Source of the DNA: Armatimonas rosea
Lineage (GTDB): Bacteria > Armatimonadota > Armatimonadia > Armatimonadales > Armatimonadaceae
Direction: 5' to 3'
DNA: 64,000 nt
NCBI RefSeq assembly: GCF_014202505.1
Contig: NZ_JACHGW010000003.1
Span: 496,001-560,000, forward strand
Below, in pieces: positions 31,923 through 39,770 of this stretch. The notes under the pieces were generated by a model, which saw only the letters and a program-made list of their open reading frames with translations, was not told the origin of the DNA and made no database searches. A program made the translations under genes and the position numbers. Positions within the stretch are counted from its first letter, which is position 1. Every line of letters begins with the position of its first letter.

Positions 31923-34766
31923 TTAAGGTCTCTTTGTTGTTAGGTAGGGAGAAATCTTGTTGAGCACTTCCAGGCTATCGCCGCTGGGGTCTTCGCTAAG
32001 CAGATCTAGGATCAGGCTTCGTGATTTACCACGTCCAAACTGTGTGCGGTAGCTCTGAATTTCGTCGCGGAGCTGTCTCCAGTCTTTACGTGCCCCCGGA
32101 CTGACTGTCGCCACGACCACCGTTTTCTCAGACGCTTTCTGGCCCAGCTCATCGGCGCTTGAGTCGGTATTGAGCATCTCGTGGGGCTTGGTGGCGTCTG
32201 TCCAGGGCTCAATATTAAAGCCAAACTTGCGCTCTCGCATGAGCAAAGGCAGCTCGGGCGCGGCGCGACGGGCCGCTTGGAAGATGTCGCTGAGAACGGC
32301 TTTGGCAGTCTTAACGCGGAAGGCTTGCCAGTCTTTTTCCTCGCTCGCGTGGGGCGTGTCAAACCCAAAAACGGTGAGAGGCAAAGACGTCGTATTCTGC
32401 CCGACGGAGTAATAGATGCCGCTATGACCGATCAGCACCTCGTCAATCGGGTCGGGCTTTCCTGCGCGAGCCCGTGCGAGCCGCACCTCGGGGAGGAAGC
32501 CAAACTCTAGGTCGTCTATCCCCGGGTAGTAGTCCATGTCCAGATAGCCAGGGACTCCTGCCCGCTGAAAGAGAATCCCCGCCAGCCCCGGCAGCTTGGC
32601 AAGCTCTGTGGTGAGCGCTGTGAGTGCTTTTCCCACCCCAGGATCAAACGGGCTGACATATGCATCGCTGCCAAAGCGCCGTTTGAAGAACTCGCGAACC
32701 TCAGGGATATCCGAAGCCCGACGGCTTAACTCCGCGGCAACGCCCTCGCTATTGGTCTCACCAAAGAGCCCTCGGTCCTCACGAATGTCCTCGGGGAGGG
32801 GCTTTGGAGCGGGGCTGAGCCTATCGCGTCGCCAGCAAAACACATCCACGGTCGCCCACACCGCGACGCCTCTCGCTTTGCCTGCCGCAAGTGCCGCCGC
32901 GAGAGGCGCGGTGTGCTCGCCACGTTGAAAGTAGGGGGCTCCGTGCGCGTCTGCTGCTAAAAAGAGCGTATTGAAGCCCAGCGCCGCCACGCGCTCTACC
33001 AGGGCTTTCGCGGCCTCAGGGGTTGCGGCAGCGGCTAAAACACCCCGTAGGCTCTCAGGGATTGGAATCGGCTCCACGGCAGGAATCGGTGCGTTCGGAG
33101 CGCTGTTGAGCTCGCGAGCAGAATCGGGATAGCGTGTTTGCCCTAGTGCCATCGGGCCGGTTTCTGGGAGCTCAATGGTGAGCTGAAAGCGTGGATCAAT
33201 GCTCATTGGTGTGGCATCATTGAGCGCGGAGAGCACTTTCCCCACCGAAATATAATGGTCACTGTCGCTTTCTGGATCCTGGGGGGGCTGGGAATCGCGC
33301 TCTAGTGCAGCGCGCACCTTGGCTTGCAGTGCCTTAGGGAGCTCCGAGAGCGGAACCCGAGTGCGCCCCCGAAGCTCGTCTGGAAGTGCATGAGGATCGC
33401 CGGGTGGCGCACCGACGGTCTTGAGCCAGTCCCGCTTCAGAAGGCGTGTTGCGTTGGACTTACCAATACCCTTGGCACGCTCCCGCCAGCGCTTGACGAT
33501 CTGCGACTGAACCGCATGAATCTGCGCCCTGCCTTGCGTGTGGTGGGTGAGCATAAAGCCCGGTCCAAGCCGTCGCCAGGTGCCGCAGAGCGAGAGGGTC
33601 AGTGCCTTGAGAAGCTCACTGAGCGGCACTTCCAGGCTCGCCTCGCCCAGCAGGAGCACGCTCTGGGCGGCAAAGCGCGGGTCACAGAAGAGCTCCAGTC
33701 GCGAGATCGCGGCGGCTTGCTTCACGATGTCCCCAACCGTCTTGACGCTTCCCAGAGAGATGGCTCGCATGAGGGCAGGCAGCTCCCACGAAAGCTCCGA
33801 GGGCTTGAGCTGGTTGGGACTCTCAGACTTCAAGTACCGCTCGATACTTTGCAGACCCTCTTGCTGTTTTCCGTAGTCCTTCTGCCCACCGTTCTGCAGC
33901 GCCCACTTCTCGCCCTGCCACTCGCCACTCTCAAGATTAAGTCCGAAACCATAGCCGTCCTTGCCTGGAACATCAAACGAGAACGAAGGACTCTGGTAGA
34001 GGCGCAGACGTAGGCCGCTACGAATCTCGCGCTCGCTGAAGGTTTTTAGCTTGGACTGGTAGAGCAGGGTCTGTGTTTCTGCACGCTCCTGGAGCGCTTT
34101 GCGCTGGTCGGCGGGAAAGCCTTGCTGAAAGATCCGATAGTCCAAGACACCGGGTTTGATATCGCTTGGCGCGGCACGCAGGGGGTTCGGGAGGGCTTTG
34201 GTAAGCAGGCTCGCCTGGTCGGGCGTGAGCTGGCCAAACGTCAGGCCCTTGGCGAGCAGGGCATCGAACTGTGAGTCGCTGAGAGTCGCCATGAGGGCAC
34301 CGAGAGGGTCTTCGCTCACCAGCTCGCCGAGGGGCACGCTGTCCCCAAGCTTCGGGTCGGCATGAAGCACGGTCATGGTCTCGGGAACCAGCGCGATAAT
34401 TCTCCCAAAGCGCCGCCGCACGCGCCCGTAGCTCTTGGTGATGCCCTCTAAGCTAGTGAGGTCCATCGCCGCCCGGAGCTTCGCGTAGTCCACGTTTTGG
34501 GAGCGCCACTGCTCTTGCTGGAGACGCGTGATTTGGGCGGGCGGCGCATCATCGTTGACAATCAGCCAGAGCCCGTTCTGGGGGAGCTGCGCCTCGGGGA
34601 GGGTCTGAAGAGCCGTGCGGAGCGGGCGGTTCAGCAGGGCAACATCGGCCTTCCTCTGGGCAAGTTCCTCGGGGCTGGGTCTTGGTGGCTGCGTCTGGGC
34701 TTCCGCGTCGCTGGCAAGGGGCAAAGCGAACCCAAGGGTTCCAAGGAGGAGCTCACGGCGTTTCAT
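31923..34766 (-). CDS. Large Tat-type secreted protein of unknown function (paralog 2)
   Basis: A 947-residue paralog of the downstream gene along its whole length: MKRRELLLGTLGFALPLASD (twin-arginine type), RFGRIIALVPETMTVLHADP, the STN-like stretch TVGDIVKQAAAISRLELFCD, and the TIM-barrel-like end with VAVWATVDVFCWRRDRL, REDRGLFGETNSEG and PGYLDMDYYPGIDDLEFG. The identical positions cluster in the last ~350 residues, suggesting that is the functional core. Its start overlaps the preceding small membrane-protein gene by 14 nt. It is somewhat less GC-rich than paralog 1. Confidence 0.8.
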   Translation of the reverse strand: MKRRELLLGTLGFALPLASDAEAQTQPPRPSPEELAQRKADVALLNRPLRTALQTLPEAQLPQNGLWLIVNDDAPPAQITRLQQEQWRSQNVDYAKLRAAMDLTSLEGITKSYGRVRRRFGRIIALVPETMTVLHADPKLGDSVPLGELVSEDPLGALMATLSDSQFDALLAKGLTFGQLTPDQASLLTKALPNPLRAAPSDIKPGVLDYRIFQQGFPADQRKALQERAETQTLLYQSKLKTFSEREIRSGLRLRLYQSPSFSFDVPGKDGYGFGLNLESGEWQGEKWALQNGGQKDYGKQQEGLQSIERYLKSESPNQLKPSELSWELPALMRAISLGSVKTVGDIVKQAAAISRLELFCDPRFAAQSVLLLGEASLEVPLSELLKALTLSLCGTWRRLGPGFMLTHHTQGRAQIHAVQSQIVKRWRERAKGIGKSNATRLLKRDWLKTVGAPPGDPHALPDELRGRTRVPLSELPKALQAKVRAALERDSQPPQDPESDSDHYISVGKVLSALNDATPMSIDPRFQLTIELPETGPMALGQTRYPDSARELNSAPNAPIPAVEPIPIPESLRGVLAAAATPEAAKALVERVAALGFNTLFLAADAHGAPYFQRGEHTAPLAAALAAGKARGVAVWATVDVFCWRRDRLSPAPKPLPEDIREDRGLFGETNSEGVAAELSRRASDIPEVREFFKRRFGSDAYVSPFDPGVGKALTALTTELAKLPGLAGILFQRAGVPGYLDMDYYPGIDDLEFGFLPEVRLARARAGKPDPIDEVLIGHSGIYYSVGQNTTSLPLTVFGFDTPHASEEKDWQAFRVKTAKAVLSDIFQAARRAAPELPLLMRERKFGFNIEPWTDATKPHEMLNTDSSADELGQKASEKTVVVATVSPGARKDWRQLRDEIQSYRTQFGRGKSRSLILDLLSEDPSGDSLEVLNKISPYLTTKRP

Positions 34767-35187
34767 CGGCAGCTTCTTTCTTCTCGATCTGGAACGTCTG
34801 GCCGTCTACCTGAACCGACGGCGTAAAGTGGGGGATCGGCTTTCCCTTAGGATAACGGATCAGAAGCGTCCGTGGTTGCGTCCAGACAAGCGTAATCTTG
34901 TCACCGGGGAGCTCGCTGTAGAAGACAGTGTTAGGATAGTCGAGCGCACGCTCTGTTTTTTCGGGCGTGTCAAAGCCCGCAGGGACAATGCTAACGTCCG
35001 TGAAGAACCTCGATGTGGCTCCCCCATCGGCGTAGTGGGCGACCGCCTTGAACTTGCCATCGGGCGATGTCTTGGTCTGCCAGACGATGTAGGTGACGCT
35101 CAGCTCCATGGCCTTTGCAAACAAAAAGGCACCGAGGAGCCCAAGAGCGACAAGCACCCCGATAATCCACAAGCAGGAGCGGATCAT
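34753..35187 (-). CDS. Small membrane-anchored protein
   Basis: A 144-residue protein with an N-terminal signal anchor (SCLWIIGVLVALGLLGAFLF) and an extracytoplasmic beta-rich domain containing TSPDGKFKAVAHYADGGATS and ITLVWTQPRTLLIRYPKG, reminiscent of the DUF5412-like small membrane proteins, though the similarity is from pattern only. It begins 2 nt after selB and overlaps the next gene by 14 nt, so it is translated with the giant secreted paralogs. Function unknown. Confidence 0.75.
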   Translation of the reverse strand: MIRSCLWIIGVLVALGLLGAFLFAKAMELSVTYIVWQTKTSPDGKFKAVAHYADGGATSRFFTDVSIVPAGFDTPEKTERALDYPNTVFYSELPGDKITLVWTQPRTLLIRYPKGKPIPHFTPSVQVDGQTFQIEKKEAADETP

Positions 35188-35189
35188 GG

Positions 35190-37088
35190 CTACGGCTCCG
35201 CGAGGGTGCGGGTGTCGCCGACACGGTGGGTGAAGCGGACGCCGTCGAGGTATTCGAGCAGCGGGAGGACGATCTTTCGGGAGCTGCCAATGGCATCGCG
35301 CAGGCCCCCGACCGTGATGCCCTCGGGCGTGCTGGCGAGCTTGCGGATGGCTTGCTTGGCCTCCGCGATTGCCTCCGCACTGAGGTAGAGGTTGTCGGCG
35401 ATCTTGACCAGCTCGTCGCGCTCACAGAGGATCGCAAGGATGGTCGGGACATGGACATCGCGCGGGTAGGTGGCGGCGAAGTCGCCGGGGAAGGGGGGGG
35501 CGTACTGGGCGGCCTGAAAGACCGAGAGGATGTGCGCCGCGGGCTGCTTCCAGTTCTCGGGGAGGACCACCTCGTGCTCGGGGAGGTGAACCCCCTTGGT
35601 ACCGACCGTGAGGAGGACGCCTTCGTTGCTGAGGTAGGCGACCAGCGCCTGGAAATCTTTCACGGTGGCGGCCTTGCTGAGCGGGATGCGGAGGTTCTCG
35701 CGGGGCATGGCGCGCTTGTAGGGGTTCTGGCGGTGGAACTGCTCTAGCGTCTTCTTGGCCGTCTCGCGCAAGCGCCGCCCGGCTTCGTCGCTGAGGTAGT
35801 GCGTCCCCCCGATCACGATCGCCCGGCCCGCATCGGCGAGCGCTTCGAGGGCGTCGTCGGCGGGGAAGCCGACAGCGGCGCTGAGCTCCTTGGCGGTGAA
35901 CTCGGCGTGCTTGGAGCTGAGCTGGGCATAGACCGCCTCGTCGGGCGCACCCGTGCCGCGTGCCTCAAAGAGCGCGAGGGCCGCCGCATCGCCGCGCCGG
36001 TACTTGCGGCTGGGCGTCGGATCGACTATGGTCCCACCGCCGACCGCGCGCGCCGGGGAGTAGGTGCGCACCACAAAGCGCTCCCCACGCGCCGGTGCCG
36101 CCGGGCTCTCACAGAGAAGCTGGACGGGAATATCGTCGCTTCCGGGCAAGAGCTCCACCCCTTCGAGCAGCACGAGCCGCGCCAGAATCTCCCCCGTGCC
36201 CAGGTGTAGACGAACGCGCTCCCGGTGGCGCAGGGGCTTGGTGGCCGACGGCAAGACCGAGAGGCGGGCATCAAGGAGCGTGGACGCGGCGAGGCTCCCA
36301 GGTGCACAGAGCACGGCCCCGCGCTCCAGCTCCCCGACCTCGATCCCCGGCAGGTTTACCGCGACCCGCATCCCCGGCTCGGCGGTCTCGATCTTCTGGC
36401 TATGGCTCTGGAGGGTGCGCGCCTTGCTCACCTGCCCCTGCGGCTCCAGCGCCACAGCATCGCCGGCGTGGAGCGTCCCCGAGACCAGGGTGCCCGTGAC
36501 CACGGTGCCGACTCCGGGCAGGGAGAAGACCCGGTCCACGGGTAGGCGCACGGGCGCACTTGCATCGCGCTGGGGGGCCTTAGCTGCCGCCTCTGCCAGC
36601 GCTTGCTTGAGCGCGTCGAGCCCCGCGCCCGTCTGGGCGCTCACGGGGACAATCACGGCGTCTTTGAGCGGCGTCTTGGCGAGCAACTCGCGGGTCTCTA
36701 GCTCGGCGAGCTCTTGGATATCGGGGTCGGCGAGGTCGGTCTTGGTCAGGGCGACCACGGCGACGGTCACTCCGAGGACGGTAAGAATATCCAGGTGCTC
36801 GCGGGTCTGCGGCATCGGGCCTTCGTCGGCGGCGATCACGAGCAGAGCCACATCGACCCCGCCCGCGCCGGCGAGCATGTTCTTGACAAAGCGCTCGTGG
36901 CCGGGGACATCGACAATGCCGGCCTCAAGCTCGCCGGGGAGGGAGAGGAAGGCAAAGCCCAGGTCGATGGTCATGCCCCGCGCCTGCTCCTCCGCGAGCC
37001 GGTCGGTGTTGGTGCCGGTGAGGGCACGGATGAGGGTTGTCTTGCCGTGGTCTACGTGCCCGGCGGTTCCGATGATGAGATGGCGCAT
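35190..37088 (-). CDS. selB: Selenocysteine-specific elongation factor SelB
   Basis: A 632-residue SelB. The GTPase domain starts IIGTAGHVDHGKTTLIRALT, with RLAEEQARGMTIDLGFA, VDVPGHERFVKNMLAG and LTKTDL; EF-Tu-like domains 2-3 follow, then four winged-helix units ending in the RNA-binding region (GGLRDAIGSSRKIVLPLLEYL). It delivers selenocysteyl-tRNA to UGA codons that carry a SECIS element. The ATG at 37088 is chosen over an open upstream frame because the GTPase signature begins there and TACAAT lies 7 nt before it. No selA, selD, selC or clear selenoprotein gene was found nearby. Confidence 0.95.
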   Translation of the reverse strand: MRHLIIGTAGHVDHGKTTLIRALTGTNTDRLAEEQARGMTIDLGFAFLSLPGELEAGIVDVPGHERFVKNMLAGAGGVDVALLVIAADEGPMPQTREHLDILTVLGVTVAVVALTKTDLADPDIQELAELETRELLAKTPLKDAVIVPVSAQTGAGLDALKQALAEAAAKAPQRDASAPVRLPVDRVFSLPGVGTVVTGTLVSGTLHAGDAVALEPQGQVSKARTLQSHSQKIETAEPGMRVAVNLPGIEVGELERGAVLCAPGSLAASTLLDARLSVLPSATKPLRHRERVRLHLGTGEILARLVLLEGVELLPGSDDIPVQLLCESPAAPARGERFVVRTYSPARAVGGGTIVDPTPSRKYRRGDAAALALFEARGTGAPDEAVYAQLSSKHAEFTAKELSAAVGFPADDALEALADAGRAIVIGGTHYLSDEAGRRLRETAKKTLEQFHRQNPYKRAMPRENLRIPLSKAATVKDFQALVAYLSNEGVLLTVGTKGVHLPEHEVVLPENWKQPAAHILSVFQAAQYAPPFPGDFAATYPRDVHVPTILAILCERDELVKIADNLYLSAEAIAEAKQAIRKLASTPEGITVGGLRDAIGSSRKIVLPLLEYLDGVRFTHRVGDTRTLAEP

Positions 37089-37095
37089 CGGGGGT

Positions 37096-37101
37096 ATTGT
37101 A
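37096..37101 (-). promoter_or_regulatory. -10 element (TACAAT) for selB, probably leaderless
   Basis: TACAAT on the minus strand ends 7 nt before the selB ATG. Just upstream lies the 54-bp palindrome at 37105-37158, where a -35 would fall. Confidence 0.6.
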
Positions 37102-37104
37102 TCC

Positions 37105-37158
37105 GAACCCATCCCCAACCCCTTCCCTGCGGTAGGGAAGGGGCCAGGGGATGGGTTC
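37105..37158. repeat. 54-bp GC palindrome between selB and the dehydrogenase gene
   Basis: Nested inverted arms: GAACCCATCCCC (37105-37116) with GGGGATGGGTTC (37147-37158), and CCCCTTCCCT (37119-37128) with AGGGAAGGGG (37134-37143). No T-tract follows on either strand, so it is not a classical terminator. The dehydrogenase stop codon (TGA, 37157-37159) overlaps its edge. Confidence 0.85.
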
Positions 37159-38278
37159 AGAGCCGAATCACGCTCCGAATCACGTTGCCCGTCTCCATCG
37201 TGTGGAACGCATGCTCCACCTCGTCGAGCTTGACATAGCCCGTGACCATCGCATCCAGGTTCAGGCGACCCTCCAGGTAGAGCTGGGCCAGGAGCGGGAA
37301 GTCGTGGCTCGGGAGAGCGTCGCCGCAGTGGCACACACGCAGGTTCACCTTGTTCCAGTAGACCCCCGTGTCGATATTGCCCACGTTCAGGGTCACTTCA
37401 GCGTCTTTACCGGGGAAGCCAATGTTGACTGCCGTCCCGTTGTAGTTCACCATGCGCACCGCTTGCTCGATACAGGGCATCAGACCGGTCGCCTCGAAGG
37501 CAAAGTCCACGCCGCCCTCGTAGCCAGGCCAGTCGTCGGTCACGAGATTGCGCACCGCGGCGACGGGGTCACCGTCGCGGGCATTGACCACGTGGGTCGC
37601 GCCAAAGTTCTTGGCCCACTCTAGCTTGGTGGGGTTCACATCGACGCCGATAATGGTCTTCGCACCCTGAATCTTCGCGCCCTGGATCACCGAGAGCCCG
37701 ACACCGCCACAGCCCACCACCGCGACACTCGCGCCGGGCCAGACCGTGGTCGTGTTCATGGTCGCCCCGACCCCGGTAATCACGCCGCAGGCAAGCAGAC
37801 AGGCCTTATCGAGGGGCATGGCCTCGGGCATCTTGATCGCAGCCTTCGCATTGACAACCGTCGTGGTCGAGAACGTCCCACAGCGCAGGACCTGCGAGCA
37901 CGCAGCCCCATCCGATGTGCGCGTGATGGGCGTGGTCGGGCGCAGGGCCATGTAGCAGTGACGGGGGTCGCCGCGACGGCACGCCGGGCAGTTGCCACAG
38001 GGCGCACGGTAGGCGATCACGACCGGATCACCGGGCTTCAGGTGGGTGACATTGCTCCCCACCGCCTTCACAATCCCCGCGCCCTCGTGTCCTAAGATGA
38101 TCGGGAACTTCATTCCCGCGCCCTGCTGCATCTTGATGGTCAGGTCCGTGTGACAGACACCGCTCGCCACCACCTCGATCACGGCGTCGTCGGGTGCCGG
38201 TGCCGCCACCGAGATATCAATCAGCTCGACATCCTTGCCCGCCTCGGTCAGGACTGCCGCTTTTCCTAAAAATGCCAT
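37157..38278 (-). CDS. Zinc-dependent alcohol dehydrogenase (class III-like)
   Basis: A 373-residue medium-chain dehydrogenase. It has the catalytic-zinc residues in SGVCHTDL and GHEGAGIV, the structural-zinc Cys cluster CGNCPACRRGDPRHC, and the NAD-binding motif VAVVGCGGVGLSVI, as in class III alcohol dehydrogenase or mycothiol/glutathione-dependent formaldehyde dehydrogenase. The ATG at 38278 is preceded by GGAGG at ideal spacing; a TTG five codons upstream is less likely. The last codons run into a palindrome that supplies the stop codon. Substrate uncertain: primary alcohol or formaldehyde adduct. Confidence 0.93.
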   Translation of the reverse strand: MAFLGKAAVLTEAGKDVELIDISVAAPAPDDAVIEVVASGVCHTDLTIKMQQGAGMKFPIILGHEGAGIVKAVGSNVTHLKPGDPVVIAYRAPCGNCPACRRGDPRHCYMALRPTTPITRTSDGAACSQVLRCGTFSTTTVVNAKAAIKMPEAMPLDKACLLACGVITGVGATMNTTTVWPGASVAVVGCGGVGLSVIQGAKIQGAKTIIGVDVNPTKLEWAKNFGATHVVNARDGDPVAAVRNLVTDDWPGYEGGVDFAFEATGLMPCIEQAVRMVNYNGTAVNIGFPGKDAEVTLNVGNIDTGVYWNKVNLRVCHCGDALPSHDFPLLAQLYLEGRLNLDAMVTGYVKLDEVEHAFHTMETGNVIRSVIRL

Positions 38279-38353
38279 TGTTTCAGCCTCCAATTCGTGC
38301 TACTATTCGGGGCACCGTGCCGGGAATCCTCCGCAGTGCGCCCCAAGACGCCC

Positions 38354-39574
38354 ATGACCCGCCGCGATAAACAAATCAACTTTGCCATCTGCCTCGCCGA
38401 TGCCGTGGGGTTTCCGCTGGGGATCGCCTTCTTCTCCACCCAGACCATCCTGCCTGTGTTCCTGGCGCACTGCGGCGCGTCGCCGGCCGTGCTGGGCGCG
38501 CTCAACGGGCTCTCATCGCTGCTCGTCCTCGCGCCGGGCCTGCTGATTGTCGGCACGCTCCAGCGCCGCAAGACCGTGCGCCTCTGGCTGTTCTGGGTTG
38601 CGTTTATCGAGCGGCTCTTCTTGCTGCCCCTTGCCTTCCTCTCTCCGCTCTGGGGGAAGACCCACCCGGACTGGCTCGTGATCGCGACCTTTCTGGGCTT
38701 CTGTGGGCACTCGCTCTCGATGGGCTTCAATATCCCCGCCTACTGGACCGCGATTGGCAAGACCATCCCCGTGCACTGGCGCGGGCGGCTCTACGGGTTC
38801 GCCGGAGGGATCGCGGGGGTCTGTACCCTCGGTACCGAGTGGGTGCTCCGGCACGTGGTTCTGGGCAGCGGCTTCCCCGGCGGCTACGGTATCGGCTTTG
38901 GGCTGGGCTTTGCCATTCTGACGATCACGATCCTTCCGTTTCTCTTTTTGCGTGAGCCCGATAGTATCCCCGCCGAAGGCTCGGAGCGGGCCAAGAACGT
39001 CGATCTCGCGCACCTGCGTGCCACCTGGCAGGGCGATGCGCGGTTCCGGCGGCTGAGCTACTCGCAGGTGGTCTTCGCGCTCACGCAGGTCGCGTCCCCG
39101 TTTCTCGCGCTCTATGCCACCCGGCGCTTTGGGGAGGAGCACGCGGACCTTGCGCTCTACACCGCCGTGAGCATCTTCGCCGGGTCGGTCGCCGCGCTAC
39201 TGATCGGCTGGCTCGCGGACCGCTGGGGGAACCACCCGATGGTTGTCTTTGCGGGCATTGCCGGGGCGGGCGGCTTTCTCTTCGCCCTGCTCGCTCCGTC
39301 GGGGGGCGCGTTTGCCACGGTCTTCGTGCTCTGGGCCCTGGCGACGGCGGGCGTGGATGTCGCGGCGAACAACCTCATGATGGAGCTGGCAGGGGATGCC
39401 ACCAAGATCCCGACCTACTCGGCGCTCTACAACATTGTCCGCGCCGTGCCCCGCATGATCGCCCCGTGGCTGGGGGGGCTTGCGGTCGCCCATATCGGCT
39501 ACGGCCCCCTGATGGGGATCGCGGCGGCGGCGGCACTTGCGTCCTTGTCGCTCTTGCGAACGCGTTCTAAATGA
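38354..39574 (+). CDS. Major facilitator superfamily transporter
   Basis: A 406-residue protein with about twelve transmembrane helices (FAICLADAVGFPLGIAFF to PLMGIAAAAALASLSLL), an MFS-type loop (GWLADRWGNHPMVVFA) and a central cytosolic loop after residue ~210. It exports or imports a small solute by secondary transport; the substrate is not identifiable. The ATG at 38354 (MTRRDKQINFAICLA) is the first with a plausible cytosolic N-terminus. A TACTAT -10-like hexamer near 38308 lies in the divergent region shared with the dehydrogenase gene. It precedes the GH78/GH32 genes, so a sugar is a possible substrate. Confidence 0.88.
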   Translation: MTRRDKQINFAICLADAVGFPLGIAFFSTQTILPVFLAHCGASPAVLGALNGLSSLLVLAPGLLIVGTLQRRKTVRLWLFWVAFIERLFLLPLAFLSPLWGKTHPDWLVIATFLGFCGHSLSMGFNIPAYWTAIGKTIPVHWRGRLYGFAGGIAGVCTLGTEWVLRHVVLGSGFPGGYGIGFGLGFAILTITILPFLFLREPDSIPAEGSERAKNVDLAHLRATWQGDARFRRLSYSQVVFALTQVASPFLALYATRRFGEEHADLALYTAVSIFAGSVAALLIGWLADRWGNHPMVVFAGIAGAGGFLFALLAPSGGAFATVFVLWALATAGVDVAANNLMMELAGDATKIPTYSALYNIVRAVPRMIAPWLGGLAVAHIGYGPLMGIAAAAALASLSLLRTRSK

Positions 39575-39582
39575 GGCCTAGA

Positions 39583-39719
39583 GATGAGCCCCTGAGAACG
39601 AGTCTCTGGGCTTAGGAGGACGACGGCTGCCTTCGCAGCCAACCGAATACCGGATCTAGTGGCTCCGCAGGGAGCCGTCGCCCTTTCAAGCCCGGACACT
39701 CGTTGTCTGGGCACTCATG
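39583..39719. repeat. Composite palindromic element E5
   Basis: A 137-bp element whose ends mirror each other imperfectly over about 31 bp: 39583-39613 (ATGAGCCCCTGAGAACGAG...) and 39688-39719. Each end is a hairpin around an AACGAG loop (GCCCCTGAG/CTCTGGGC-like). The interior has two further hairpins, GGCTGC-CTTC-GCAGCC and GGCTCC-GCA-GGGAGCC, joined by the outer pair GACGGCT/AGCCGTC. It lies 8 nt after the MFS gene. A second TTGTCTGGGC follows its right end. Confidence 0.82.
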
Positions 39720-39759
39720 TTGTCTGGGCTCGCGTGGTTCCGGTAACTTTTGCAATAGG

Positions 39760-39765
39760 TATAAT
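39760..39765 (+). promoter_or_regulatory. -10 element (TATAAT) for the GH78 gene, probably leaderless
   Basis: A consensus TATAAT ends 5 nt before the ATG at 39771 and no Shine-Dalgarno sequence fits between them. Confidence 0.7.
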
Positions 39766-39770
39766 ACGCC

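Noticed and set aside
37105-37158. Rho-independent terminator for the dehydrogenase gene
   Set aside because: The stem is strong but no run of T follows on either strand, so it is better classed as a palindromic repeat.
39614-39687. Possible tRNA (tRNA-Sec considered because selB is nearby)
   Set aside because: The hairpins belong to the symmetrical element E5; there is no T-loop consensus, acceptor stem or CCA end.
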